Positions 31,791 through 44,519 of a stretch of 62,000 bases of DNA are shown piece after piece. How positions within the stretch are numbered: the first letter of the stretch is position 1; each line of letters starts with the position of its first letter. The DNA is from Apostichopus japonicus (Eukaryota > Echinodermata > Holothuroidea > Aspidochirotida > Stichopodidae): the NCBI RefSeq assembly GCF_037975245.1, contig NC_092567.1, positions 25,712,376 through 25,774,375 of the forward strand, in the 5' to 3' direction. The translations under genes and the position numbers were made by a program. The notes under the pieces are model-generated. The model did no database searches, had not been told where the DNA came from, and was given only the letters and a program-made list of their open reading frames with translations.

Positions 31791-34078
31791 AAAATCATGA
31801 TCATCAGGATGACCTTTCGTTTAGATTTTATTATTTAATTAATTTGTACTCTAACTTGGCCTCAGAATGTGCCATTTGAAGTCTTAAATTGTAGTTATTA
31901 TTTGAGTGTGTGTGTGGGGGGGGGGGGGGTTGGGGTAGAGTGGGTAGGATTCTAGCTAAACACACACTTCAACGACTCAAGGTTAGGGACTCAGTCGTGC
32001 AGGACCCCCCCCCCCCATCCCCCTCTCCACCTTTGAAACTATGTGCACTGCATAATCACAATAATGGATACACTGCATTTATTGAATGTGAGGTTTACCC
32101 TGTATGGAATAGTCGTAAGATGTACCGGTTTATCAGTGATACAACAATGAGATTTATAGGCCTTGCATATGCCTTGTATTGGCCTTGTATAGGCCTACTG
32201 GCGAAGCAGCAATTCGTATCTTTAAGCCTACCATCCAGTGGTGTCGCCAGGGGATGGCCTTGGGGGGGGGGGGGAACGTGCCCTTCCCAAAAAATCGTGC
32301 CCCCCACCGATGCGATTTGTAGTGTTAACAAAAATACTCAAACAAAAGCTTTATCTACAGTACCTCTATGATTAAAAACATAAATATCGGACAGACTTAG
32401 CCCGAAATTCTTGAACGTAAAGTTACTTCAAGTTGCAAAATAAAGCACCAGATTGCATCTACGGACCAAATTTCAGTCATTGATTTTTTTTTTCAAACAT
32501 TGTCCCCCTAATTAAGTGATGTGCCCCCCCCCCCCCATCTGCCTATCAACTTGCACATAAAGGGGTTTTTCAAAGGTGTTGTACTAATTAAGGAGAGAAA
32601 TTAGACCTACTGTATATGTATAGATTAAAAACTTACTATTTATAGTTTTTACAGAAGACTTTAAAGAGACCCTAACTTTTAATAATTGTAATCAACAAGA
32701 CTTGAAAAACATTGTAAAAGAGATCGACTTCATGATTATGGTAGTGCGCGTGCGCGCTACAGTATTGGCATTACTGGCCAAGTGAACAATGCCTACATGA
32801 CATGAACGTTGAAACTTAAAGTTTCATATAGTCTCTGTACATTTGTAGTTTTAGAGGCCGCCCAAAATATAACACCATGTACAACCGAATAGTTCTCTCT
32901 AATACTGCAAGCACTCCATGCACGCGCACTAAAATACTATTTAAAGTCAAATGCAGTTCTATTTCTTATTTGATTTGTTATTGTTTCCAGATACATAAGT
33001 AGTTACATCCGGTTTCTTCTGGTAGAAACTGGAATGAACTGGTTATTTCCAGTTTCTCCCATTCCGAACCCTATAGGTTAGCAAACACAATGCACGGGAC
33101 TGTTGTATTGACGTGCACATTGTGAGGCAAATTCAAACTATAACTTAGGTCTATATTAGTAACTCTAAATGGAATATTGTGGTAATAATAATAATTATAA
33201 GAAACTCCAAATTCCCACGACTAATTTAGGTAAATGACCCGAATCTTTGTGGGCAGTTGCGTGCTTGCACAAGGGAACAGGGAGGGACATGACCAACCTC
33301 ACCAGGAATTTGTCGAGGGGCGAAAATGTAGGCAAAATATCAGAGCCGTAGATTCGGCATTGCAAACTATCTAAGTGTAGCGACACCATGATTGTCGCGA
33401 AGCGTACAAGACCATTTTGGCTGAAAATGCCTCCCAGATCGCTGGAAATGGCACTTCCCAGGCCTTGTAAGTTGCATCTTAGCATTTTCTCTTTTGAAAT
33501 TACTAGCGATATCATAAAAACATTAAAAACAATTTTAAAATAAAGTAAAGTATAAATATGCTCAAGAGGGGCGGCTGCCCCCTTCGCCCCCCCCCCCTTG
33601 GCTACGCGCCTGTAATTAGCTACCTGAACAACACACAGGTGGTCAACCCCGACGAAAGTCCGCATTCAAACTCAGGTCATCACTGTACATAATGCTCTGA
33701 CGACATCCAATCACATTTGAACCGCATTAAGGATGCATTTCTTTCAGTATTCAAATTTGTAATAAATAAGAAATACGATCTGCCGTATTTGACAATGCTG
33801 TCGGAAATTTCCAGTCAGAAAGAATTTTGCTATGTCTATGTCATTTAGAATGTCAGAACAGTTTATTTGTATACGCTGCTCACCATACCCACTGCAGAGA
33901 CCCTAGTACGTATAGGTGGTATGTGTAGGCAAACACAGTCTTGTACTTTTGATTGTTACAACTCGCGATCGGCTGTGAATAAGCCAGTACTGAGATACCA
34001 ACAGCTTATGATTACGTAACAGTTCAAATGGTAAGACTGTGAATAATAGGGTCACTCGACAGCATGCTTACACATATG
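31791..34078. other. Repeat-rich intergenic sequence
   Basis: Holds one-ended fragments of the hAT-type family: a left end CAGTGGTGTCGCCAGGGG at 32236 and a right end CCTTGGCTACGCGCCTG ending about 33613, neither with a matched partner. It also has an 11-bp-arm hairpin (AGAAACTGGAA/TTCCAGTTTCT, about 33023-33057) and several poly-C/poly-G runs. No gene seen. Confidence 0.45.
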
Positions 34079-34086
34079 CATACACT

Positions 34087-35715
34087 CAGGGACGTAGCTA
34101 AGGCCTGATGATTGGGGGGGTGTAGTGGCTGAAATTCCAACTGGATGGGTTTTGGAGTCAGAAAATTCCGACTGCTGCCTTGTACCCCCCCCCCCCCCCG
34201 CACTCATCGTCAACGATACGGTCAGTGTCAGTCAGACACCCCATCTTTCGCGACTGCACTTTTGTTCCGAACTTTTTTCAATACATTTGTACCTTATGGG
34301 GCAAAGTTTTTGCTTATGTTGATGGCACTTTTAAACTTCCGTAGATTAGCATTGAGTGTTTTAATTGTATACAATAGAGACAATGTATATCCCAACGTCG
34401 TAGCCAGGAATTTGAAAAGGGAAGCACTTTTTGCGATTGATATGGGGGAGGGGTCTAAGGGGAGGGGGTGTCCCCCTCCCCTTTGAGATTTTTTTGAACA
34501 ATTGAAGGTCCTTAGATGCGATCTGGTGCAATTTGTTGCCAGTTTCATCATTATCATATGATATCATATTATCAGCAGATTTTGTTTCCTGTTTGAATTC
34601 TTTTACATGTTCTTTTACATAATATATCAGAAAGACAAACATAGTGCTCTTTTACAATTTTTGCAGAAGGATGATTCTTGTTTATTGTCCAATGTCTGGA
34701 CTTAAATACATTTGACGAACTTAATTGATAGACAATATAAACTTTCATATTTTGTAAGACAGCCAGATTTGCAGTGGCCTAAAAAAATATCGTTATCTCC
34801 GTGTATTAACAGTGTAATAATTATTTATAGGAAGTGCGTATCACGTACGATTGCTAGCTTAGCTTCATAACATGCTGTTCGTGCAACAACTTAGGACGAA
34901 TCATAGAACGGATGAGAACGAACTTGTCGTCGTCGTTGTGCATACGGTTCGTGACATTCCATCGAGTGAGGTTAGGTAGGCAATATGTATTTTATTACGC
35001 AGTGGCCAACTGTAGGTTTGAAATAGGCTGTAGGCTAAATTTATCTAATTGCATCTGCCAAACTAAGTAAGTAGTTAAATCAGTAGGCCTGCATGTTATT
35101 ACGATTGTAATCGAGTTAACGGAGTTGACGAGTATTCAAGATCAAAAGAGCACCGACAAAATACCATGCTAAAAAACAAGTTTTTAAACATTTTTTTTCG
35201 ACACTCAAAGGGGGGGGGGGGGAGAGCAGTCGCTCCCCTGCTCCCCCTGGCTACGTCCCTGGTATATCCTGAACTTACTTTAAGCTAGCGAACAGGGTCG
35301 ACCCACCCAATAACAAAATTAATACATAAATTTTCCGAAATGAAGCTGGCGAACGTTGTATTTTTTTTTAGAGTATTCAAAATCATACGAAGTTTTGTAT
35401 GGTGGAGTATAAGGATCGCGAGATACAATTTCTCAATGTGACGAGGAAAACGTGGTAAATATGACTGATTAAAGGTCAATTTTGATCGAAAATTTTATGT
35501 CACTCACAAATTACAAGAACATATGAAAATAAGAGTGCGACAGTCAGAAAAATTAGAGCGCGACAGTCGGAAATTCCGAATTGAAGCTGGCGACAGTCGG
35601 AAATTCCGACAGTCGGAAATTCCGACTGTCGCACTCAAATTTTCCAACTATCGTCATTTTTACCAAGATTGGGGGGTGACACACCCCCCACACCCCCCCT
35701 CTAGCGACGTCCCTG
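34087..35715. mobile_element. hAT-type non-autonomous element (outer), 8-bp duplication CATACACT
   Basis: The left terminus CAGGGACGTAGCTA and the right terminus, whose complement is CAGGGACGTCGCTA, are flanked by perfect CATACACT copies (34079-34086 and 35716-35723). About half of its 1629 bases is a second element inserted later (34393-35261). The remainder includes poly-C/poly-G tracts next to both ends and an internal GACAGTCGGAAATTCC repeat and palindrome (about 35540-35632). No transposase frame. Confidence 0.92.
34393..35261. mobile_element. hAT-type non-autonomous element nested in the preceding one, duplication GTATATCC
   Basis: 869 bases between GTATATCC copies at 34385-34392 and 35262-35269. 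The left end is CAACGTCGTAGCCAGG and the right end complement is CAGGGACGTAGCCAGG. Each end is followed inward by a G- or C-rich block. It inserted into the older element and split it; no transposase is present. Confidence 0.92.
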
Positions 35716-35723
35716 CATACACT

Positions 35724-36725
35724 ATAGCGTTGTAACTCCAAACATCGATCGATATATGTACTAATAATATTTCTTCATTTTCTTTGCAATGGAGGATGAA
35801 ATATCCATCTATAATATTAACACGTTAGAAATTCTTCCAAACCCTTCAGATGGATGAGCGGTTCACATATAGCCGCGTTTGGTACACACAAACACACGTA
35901 TGTACTGCACGTTCAAATATATATACCCGCCCCTGGATAGAGCGGATATTATTCCCGACGGTCAGGCCTGCCTATACCAACGCAGTCCTCCTCCAATTCA
36001 CTACAGCATTAATTATATGTTACTTAATAACATAAACTACCCCATGTACTGCGAGCGCACGTAATTAATTGAACAACAATGGCACGGTATGAATGTAAAC
36101 ACAAGTGATCTAATGGCCAGCACTACTTTACTGTTTCGTTTCATCACATTATATATTTGATCCAATCACAATAACAGTATACCATGGAGCTATAAGCAGA
36201 TGGCCCCATGAGTCTACAATCAACAAAGTATGAAAACACAAAGCGGATTAGGATGCACAAAAGGAAACCAAATTCCTGTAGCTCTGAGGCCTGTACACAC
36301 AAATCTGGCTTGACCACTGAAACAGTACACTGTACGCGTCTTTATTAATGACTTTGTGCCGAGGAGCGTTCAGTATGGCTCGCATGAGCAACTCGGGTAG
36401 ATATTCAATCAAACAGGGAACTTGTGTGATATTTGCTATAGGCAGGGAAGATCGTTTTGCTAATACATGTACTTACCGTAACAACTCGGCGAACAGCAGC
36501 TAACCGATGCTTGTGACACGCTAGACCGAGCTAGACTGGCATGTAGAGAATGTATCCCAAGGACCAATGATACATATGTAAGCCGTGTGCAACAGTTTTA
36601 CTGTAGGGCTTGTATAGCCAATGATATTTGTCCTTATCGAGTCCAGTGTCACCCTTATCTGTTTGTCTACGAGGGTTTGTTTAATTGAATACAATCGCAT
36701 ACATAGTTCTAGTACCAGGCAGCTA
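35724..36725. other. Non-coding spacer
   Basis: No exon or repeat boundary was recognised between the nested hAT elements and the GATATC-repeat elements. Confidence 0.4.
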
Positions 36726-36732
36726 ACCCGTA

Positions 36733-37730
36733 CGTATGGAAAGCCGTTTTAACATTTAATAAGGAATTTTAGATATCTCGAAATAATTTCAGATATCTCA
36801 AATTAAATTACAGATATCTCCAATTTATTTAAGATATCTACAAATAATTGCAGATATCTTAAAATCAATTTCAGATATCTCGAAATACCAGGGAATTTCA
36901 GATATCTGAAATTGAATTCGAGATATCTCGAATTCAATTTCAGATATCTCGAATTCAATTTCGGATATCTCGAATTCAATTTCAGATATCTGAAATAGAA
37001 TTTTGGATATCTCGAATTCAATTTCAGATATCTCGAATTCAATTCCAGATATCTGAAATAAAATTTCAGATATCTCGAATTCATTTTCAGATATCTCGAA
37101 TTCAATTTCAGATATCTCGAATTCAATTTCAGATATCTGAAATAGAATTTTAGATATCTCGAATTCAATTTCAGATATCTCGAATTCAATTACAGATATC
37201 TGAAATTTCCCGATTAAATGTTAAAATGGCTTTCCATACGTGCCATTTTAACATTTAATCGGAAATTTATGCATATGCATTTCAGATATCTCGAATTCAA
37301 TTGCAGATATCTCGAATTCAATTTCAGATATCTCGAATTCGAATTGCAGATATCTTGAATTCAATTTCAGATATCTCGAATTCAATTTCAGATATCTCGA
37401 ATTAAATTTAAGATATCTGAAATAGAATTTCAGATATCTCGAATTCAATTTCGGATATCTCGAATTCAATTTCAGATATCTCGAATTGAATTTCAGATAT
37501 CTGAATTAGAATTTCAGATATCTCGAAATCTATTTTAGATATCTCGAATTCAATTTCAGATATCTCGAATTCAATTTCAGATATCTCGAATTCAATTTCA
37601 GATATCTGAATTAGAATTTCAGATATCTCGAAATCTATTTAAGATATCTCGAATTCAATTTCAGATATCTGAAATAAGAAACAATTTCAGATATCTAAAA
37701 TTCCCGATTAAATGTTAAAATGGCTTTCCA
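36733..37730. mobile_element. Two adjoining inverted-repeat elements filled with a 21-bp GATATC/GAATTC repeat
   Basis: The outer ends are inverted: GTATGGAAAGCC, G/ATTTTAACATTTAAT on the left, and ATTAAATGTTAAAAT, GGCTTTCCATAC on the right. A second end pair meets back to back at about 37212-37262, so two units abut. Everything between is a tandem array of CAGATATCTCGAATTCAATT (+T) with variants in which the second half is inverted (CAGATATCTGAAAT). GTAC flanks both outer tips. There is no protein-coding content; the long frames are repeat artefacts. Confidence 0.8.
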
Positions 37731-37739
37731 TACGTACGT

Positions 37740-40700
37740 GGTTCTACGTGTTGACAGTGACAGATGTTAACTTTATAGTGTTTGGATAATTTTGCATTAG
37801 CGCCCTCACTTAGTAAGAAAACCCAATAGGATTTAGAACACGGCTCAAAACAAAACCTTTTTCCGATAAACGAACCATTCCAGTGGTTTAGTAATTAGCT
37901 ATCAGGCATTGGGGAGGATAGGGTTTAGGCAGGCAGAAACTTCCCTAAGCTAAACTCAACTCATCACTGGATAGCCGACACATACATTGTGCGTTCATGG
38001 CACCTTCAAGTTTCCGTATCACACACTGGTAAACTATGATCGCAAAATGCACTAGTATGGGAGGTCTGAAGTGGTGTAAAATTGCCTCAAAAGCCACCAC
38101 AGGCGTGTGCTACATAACAATAGTGGCACATGTTTCTGTGGCCCTCTACCCACACGGCTAAACTGATTTGTTATAATGTACAGTGTAGTATCAGTGACTT
38201 ACTGTATTTGTTTTCACTATTCAGTATTATTTGTTGATATCTCGAACTGATTCGTTGTAGCTAATAACCTTGTCACGTATATAGTTACCTCCGCTAAGCA
38301 TATAGACGATCACATTCGGAGAAGAGGGGAGGGGGGGGGGAAGGGTTGGTGGGGAAATTTCCACATTAAAGAACTCATCTCATTGAGTCACCTGTCAGGA
38401 GCAGATTTAGAGAGCTGTATTGAGGTGAGCCCACCCCTCCCCCTTTTTCAACCGCAACCAAAATTCAAAAGTTCAGCATATAAGCAGTCACTTCTAAAAT
38501 TATTTCTGACTTTTTCCACTGAGCGTCGCCTAGATGATGCAGGTGAATATTGAGGTTGCCCAGCAAGGTTTGAATGACAATCTAGCTGTATGATCATGTT
38601 AATTTTCTTCATTTTGGTCTGTTTATTTGTTCTTTTCTTGTTTAGAATGTTTCATCTCTATATTCTTTCAGTCTATCTGTAATGCACTACATTCTAATTA
38701 TTGTTCCTTTTCATCTTGTTATTGTCTTTATGTCTCTTGTTTCATCGTTGTAGTTTTTGCCCAAATGGCCGACCATACCCATGACCTTTCAGCAGACGCC
38801 TCTCAGACTTGTTTAAGTCGCAACAGAAGTGAAAATGTGTACAACATGTTAATACATGAACTGCAATTGACTTCTGCCATAGTTCTTTACGAAATATTTG
38901 TGACGCATGCATAAGGCCAGTATCTAAGCAGTTCGTATGCAAATAAGAAAGAGTTGTAGGCGTGGTTGGATACACCCAAAGGCATAGGGCATATCTCGTG
39001 GCAGACTTCACGTGAGAGTAATGTGTATCACGTCCTGCAGAAACGTATCGTTTAGCCAGTCAACATAGGACATACACACTCAACCATGTCTTCGAGTGAG
39101 GAACAACTGAGATATTTTGATGGATTTCAAATAGCGGTGGGGAATATTTTAAGATAAATGGTTACATTTTCTGCTATCGAAATATCCCTTTGAAGAACGT
39201 TCCCTCTTTCTGCGCTAAGCACATTATAAATAACTTTACAAAGATTTTTTCCGGCTGCATATATTCTAATAACTTACTTTTCTGGGGTTTTTTTTCTACT
39301 GAGGGGGTCGCGTGGGCGGTGAGTGGGATACTAAGTTGGTGAAAAACATGCAGGGATTATAAACGAATGATTTTTTCTCTTGTTTCTAATGCAATCGCTT
39401 TTTGTGTATGATTGATTTGCTTCGAAGAGATATGGTAAAAACTCATGCATGATTGTATATTTGTAACGTGTCAACGTCACCACAATATATATGTTCACCA
39501 GTGGAGTTATAGCTCCATAGTTTACCCAAACTGGTAATGATGAAGAGAGCAAGCACCATTATCCTATCGTCTGCCCAGTATGTCGGTTCGAAGCAGGGAT
39601 CACGTGCACACGCAAAGTGGATCACTTTTCTGTGGTGAGTGATATCATTAAATAACCTTATACAGTTGTAAATTTCATGTTCAACATGGGCAGAGTTGAG
39701 GATGCCCCATGCTTACTACCTGAAGTTGAAGAAACGTTAATCATGTTCAGAAGATTATTCCCTTGTGAGGCATGTTATCGATTAACGAACGAACGTAGTC
39801 TGCGGTGGGATTAAAAAATATGAAAATAATTCAAGTTCTAGAAGCGGTAAACGAAAAAGTAATTCCATAAAAGAACTTCCTGGTGTCGAAATTTGGTATG
39901 GATCACCGATATTGATAATTAATATTCATCCCAAATGTCATTGCATCTAAATGTTGACTTTAACGCAGGTAAATATGTAGGGTTAGTTAAAATTTAACAA
40001 ATATTTTAACGGAAATTTAGTGGGCCTATTAGTTGAACTTGAAGACAAAAGGAAAGTAAGGAAATTTCAAAAACGGGTGGCTGGATGGTATAAACAGGTG
40101 AAAGATCTGGTATATACTTACGTTAAACCTGCATTTTGTGTAAAATGGAAGTTGAGTTTTCGATACATAAAATAACAGACCATCGCTGTCCGATTGAATT
40201 AAATCACTGTCCCAGCTGCTGAGTGGTTTAGCAGAAATGTTTCACCGCGGAATATTGTTTCTCAATATACAGTACGTACAGAAGTCAATGTGTGGTCAGT
40301 GTGTACCGCTGTCATCGTTTATTTCGATTAGAGGAATTTTCCCAACTGACAGAAATAGAACGAAGGAGACGCGGGAAGTCCAACGTCAAATATTTACATA
40401 ATAATAAATTAATCCAAACAAATTCTAAATACATTAAAATCAAGAGAGAGACATCATAACTTATTATCACTGACTTGTAAAATCACACAGCGAGCGGGGT
40501 ACTTTATATCACGCCGTTTTCTATGTATGAACAACACGAGAGCGGCATAAGTCATAATAATTAGATGCCATATTAGTCATTCATTATACATGGCACCTTC
40601 AAGTTTCCGTACCATGAACATCCACATTATATATAAATTGAACAGTAGGCGTTTCGTCACCGGATTTTAAGTGTTGCTCTTGCACGACGTCATAAAGAGA

Positions 40701-40790
40701 TCTAAACTTCGCTTTATATTTCTTCTCCAGCAGTCACTTTCGACTAAAAAAGACCGACTATGATACATTTAAACAACCGGTTTGGGACAG
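37740..40790. other. Intergenic, no gene seen
   Basis: About 3 kb without supportable coding sequence. A poly-G run lies at 38330-38341, and a short TGGAG/CTCCA hairpin at about 39502-39517 lacks flanking direct repeats. Confidence 0.45.
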
Positions 40791-40796
40791 TTTTCT

Positions 40797-41095
40797 CATG
40801 CTAATACCACTCTAAACTGTCCTCCCAAATCATGCTTCAAAGCATGTTCATACTGACAGTATGAACAGTTCCTAACTATTCTCTGATCCTAATGCTTAAA
40901 ACCACTCTATAACGTGTTCTCATATCATGCTTCAAAGCACTATTGCTGACAGTATTAGCAGTTCCTAACCTTTCTCTGACCGTACTAATGCTAATACCTC
41001 TCTTAACTGTCCTCCCATATCATGCTTCAAAGCACTCATACTGACAGTATGGACAATTCCTAACCATTATCTGATAGAATCATGATATTCATACT
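40797..41095 (+). repeat. ~105-bp tandem repeat, three units
   Basis: The ordered motifs CTAATACCACTCTAAACTGT, then ATCATGCTTCAAAGCA, then TACTGACAGTAT, then CAGTTCCTAAC and TCTGA recur three times with moderate divergence. The first unit contains the perfect hairpin TGTTCATACT-GAC-AGTATGAACA. Confidence 0.8.
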
Positions 41096-41099
41096 GTTC

Positions 41100-42515
41100 A
41101 TACTGACAATACTGGTACTTTGAGAAGCGGGACATGAAAGTACTGCAGCAAAGAAAAAAAAAAGTCGCATTTAACTAGTAACTTATAACACATCCCTAAA
41201 TGTCTGTGGAAAACGTGGAAAATAAGAACCCCTGGAAACTAGGCCTACTTTGAAAATGCTTTTAACAACCAGTTTTGGGCCAATATATTGTTGACCCTTT
41301 AGAGACAAAATGAAAAGAAACAAAAAGTGCATTATGCACATCACATTCCCGATTGCTGAAGGGTATTATTAATTGCAGTATTATCGGAGTCTATAGTCTG
41401 CTGTTTTGTTTTCCAACTGTTACATATCTTATTCAAATACCAGGTCCTGGAAAAGATCACCAATTTGGAAGCTATTGTCATTGTGAACGGAAACTTAAAT
41501 TTTTTAACAAGACATTTGCTAGCGATGGATGGTTCAATGGATTTTCCATTTTGAAGAGCAATTGGATTTGTTGACATTACGTACATTTCAAATAACTATT
41601 GGCGACTGTTGCTGATCGACTGAATACTAAAATCGCAAAAGCTTGAAACTCTTGGAGTGCTAATTTAAATCGATTACTAAATAGCGTGTACCAACGGTAC
41701 GTTTAACCGGAGAATATTAGGTTAAAATTGGAATTGTGTAGAAACACAGCCGTTGGAACAGGTGCTTCCTTAACAGGAGACGCCCTCTCTTACTTGTGGC
41801 ATTTACATGGAAGGGATTGATAGTGATAAAACTATTTATCACACCGACGTAGAAAGGATAACACTAAAGGCATTGAAGACTCGCCCAAACCGCGTGCAGC
41901 CATCTGAAAAAGTTAACTTTCAGTTACTTGCATGTTGAAGTTTTCTGCTTATCGCTACAAAATGCAGACAGTAATGAAACGTGATACCTTGTTATCTTTA
42001 GCTGGACCTGAGATGTCCATCGCTGTATCTTTTGTACACTGTGCTGTGGGTATTGACCGCAGCTGTATGTACTGACTGTACACTAGTGTCTATTTACCGA
42101 AGGTAGCAAGCTGTGTGCGTATTTTCTGGGATCGATGGTGGTGTCTAACACTTTTGTTACACCTCATTCGAAACTAGGTCAGATTACCGGCATTAGACTT
42201 TTCTTTTTGCGCGAGTCTTCACACCCTTTAAAGATACAGAAAGAAAACAGTCTGAGCGAGAACTACTCGATGGTATGACATAAAGGTATTTGCAACTTGG
42301 AGACAAACTTAGAAGATAATAATAATAGCAATTATCTTAAACCTTGTGAAAAATACAGAATATTTGAGGTAAGTAGGCGTTGCATATTTATAGTTTATTT
42401 ATAATCTTACGATAACTACTAGGTACAGGCTTCGTTGTATGCAATACGCATCAAGTCAGGGCCCTTAGAATTAATTGTACGACCATCCTTTGTGAAGACA
42501 TTAAAGTTCGAAAGA

Positions 42516-42573
<58 letters not shown>

Positions 42574-43987
42574 TTGACAGGCTGATAATTAAGTTACCCT
42601 TATAAATTAGGATGATCCCCGTTTTCTACCCCCCCCCTTCCCTCCTTGACTTTATTGCTGGAAGTATTCGTGATGGCTCCCGGTCACATTATGAAGTAAA
42701 ACTAATTAGAATAATCACTAAACTATAACAATTTTACAACATTGCTCTCTCTACAATTTTTAAAATGTTAAGCCTGCATGTTGGTTCTTAATCTAATCTA
42801 GTTTTCTTTCTCTTTTCAATAAGCTATTTGAAAAAAAAAGACATGTAAGAATTAACTATGCATATTGTTTTCAGGGTATATATCCCGCACCATGGGGGGG
42901 GGGGGGATAGTGAGGAGGGATGGAGGGTGACTTCCCATGCTGATTAAATAATCAATTAATTAAACGTTCTTAGAATTTCTGTAAATGAAACTGGCACACA
43001 AAGACGATTGTTACATGAGCTTTTTAATTGTAATAATTGTAAATTAACGAATCATCAAATTATAATACGCCGTGTTATATTTAAGACAAGTGATAGTAAA
43101 AATGGTTTCATATAAAAAAAGTCGTTAATCATTTAATTATAGTATATTATGAATAAGGTATAAGATCATCTCTATAAAGAGTCACTATTTGTTCTGAAAA
43201 GGTTATTTCATATATTTTATGAACATTTTTTGCAAAACAAATATGTTCAATAAGTACTTGTTATTGTTTTAAATTTTAATAATCTCTAAACTTATTACAT
43301 ATTCCAGTGTACTGGAAATATAATTATACCTAAATCTGATGAAATTATAATTGGTTTGTCACAAAGATTTATACACAACACACGTTATAGTCATCATTTA
43401 CCAGATTCTTGTACCATTTAAAAAAAATCAATATTTTTTATCTATTCCAGCTCCACATGTATCATGTATATCTGTTACTCATGTAAAAATGGAACCTCGG
43501 GTTCAACATGATAGGAAGTTTTCGCAGCATATTGAAAGTTAATTTAATCATGAAGGCTTCACATGTTACCCGAAAAATAATCTTTCCGTGTAAAAAATAA
43601 GCTATTCGTAATACGGATTCACCATAGAGCTGGTAAACAACTTTGGGGCATTATTTTTCAAATGAGTCTAAATGAAACAGACATACACTTATTTTAATAA
43701 TATTAACAATGATAATAATAATAATATACCACATCGGATATTTATTTGATGGGGTTTCATGATTTATTGAAATGCAAAAATTAATCACTTTGTCTTTTAT
43801 TTAGTTTAATAAAGTTTTTAATTATTAAATACTTTAGGAGAGAACCGTAACCTTTTCGAAGTTTGTATGTAATAGACTTTCACCACGCACTCACAACACA
43901 AGTTTTTAAATTAATAAGTTTAACATAGGCCTATTAGTTTTTCAGGAATCGAATAACTTGTATGTTTTGTTATAATTTTATTTACAG
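41100..43987. other. Region upstream of sulfotransferase gene A
   Basis: No supported exon. It contains a (TA)n tract at 42519-42571 and poly-C/poly-G runs near 42630 and 42895. A 5' untranslated exon of gene A may lie here, because a 3' splice site appears directly before its start codon. Confidence 0.4.
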
Positions 43988-43997
43988 ATCAGCGGCA

Positions 43998-44190
43998 ATG
44001 CATCGGTTTCATTATTCTTCTGGTTTTCTGCGGATTTTTATCTATTCCTCTTCATTGTTGTGCTTTGCTTGTTTCTTTCTCATCATTTCATCACCGCAAC
44101 AAATTAGCAACCAACGAACAGAGGCGCTCCTGCAACCAAAGATCCAGCACATACTTGAGGAGAAAGTACGCAGAAATCAACAACTTGAAG
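43998..44190 (+). CDS. Sulfotransferase A exon 1 (residues 1-64, signal anchor)
   Basis: ATG lies 10 bases after an acceptor (TTTATTTACAG, ending 43987), so an upstream non-coding exon is likely. Encodes [10 protein letters not shown] and the hydrophobic anchor. Donor GTACTA, phase 1. Confidence 0.85.
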
Positions 44191-44442
44191 GTACTACTAT
44201 TAAGACTCACATTTTGTGTAAAATTTACTACAATCTGGTCAAAAAATATAAAATATTTATCAGTTAAAGATAAGATTAGGGAAATGCAGATATATGGTCC
44301 GTGACTTCAGTTTAGCAAAAATAGCGAGGAGTATGATATAAATAGGTATAATGTTTATAAGTATACCAAATCAAATACATTATATAATGACTTTAGAAAT
44401 ACAATATTATATATATATATATATATAAACATACATATATAT

Positions 44443-44519
<77 letters not shown>

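Noticed and set aside
32236-32540. Possible full hAT MITE starting CAGTGGTGTCGCC
   Set aside because: The left end is clear, but no right end with a matching octamer could be found; reported only as a fragment.
33195-33665. 156-codon minus-strand frame
   Set aside because: It overlaps a hAT-like right end and a poly-C run. Its composition is not protein-like throughout and no domain was seen.
36803-37469. 128- and 73-codon frames with RYLKLNS heptads
   Set aside because: Translation of the 21-bp repeat (seven codons per unit); not a repeat protein gene.
39502-39517. TGGAG/CTCCA hairpin tested as a fourth miniature insertion
   Set aside because: Arms of only five bases and no matching direct repeats on its flanks.
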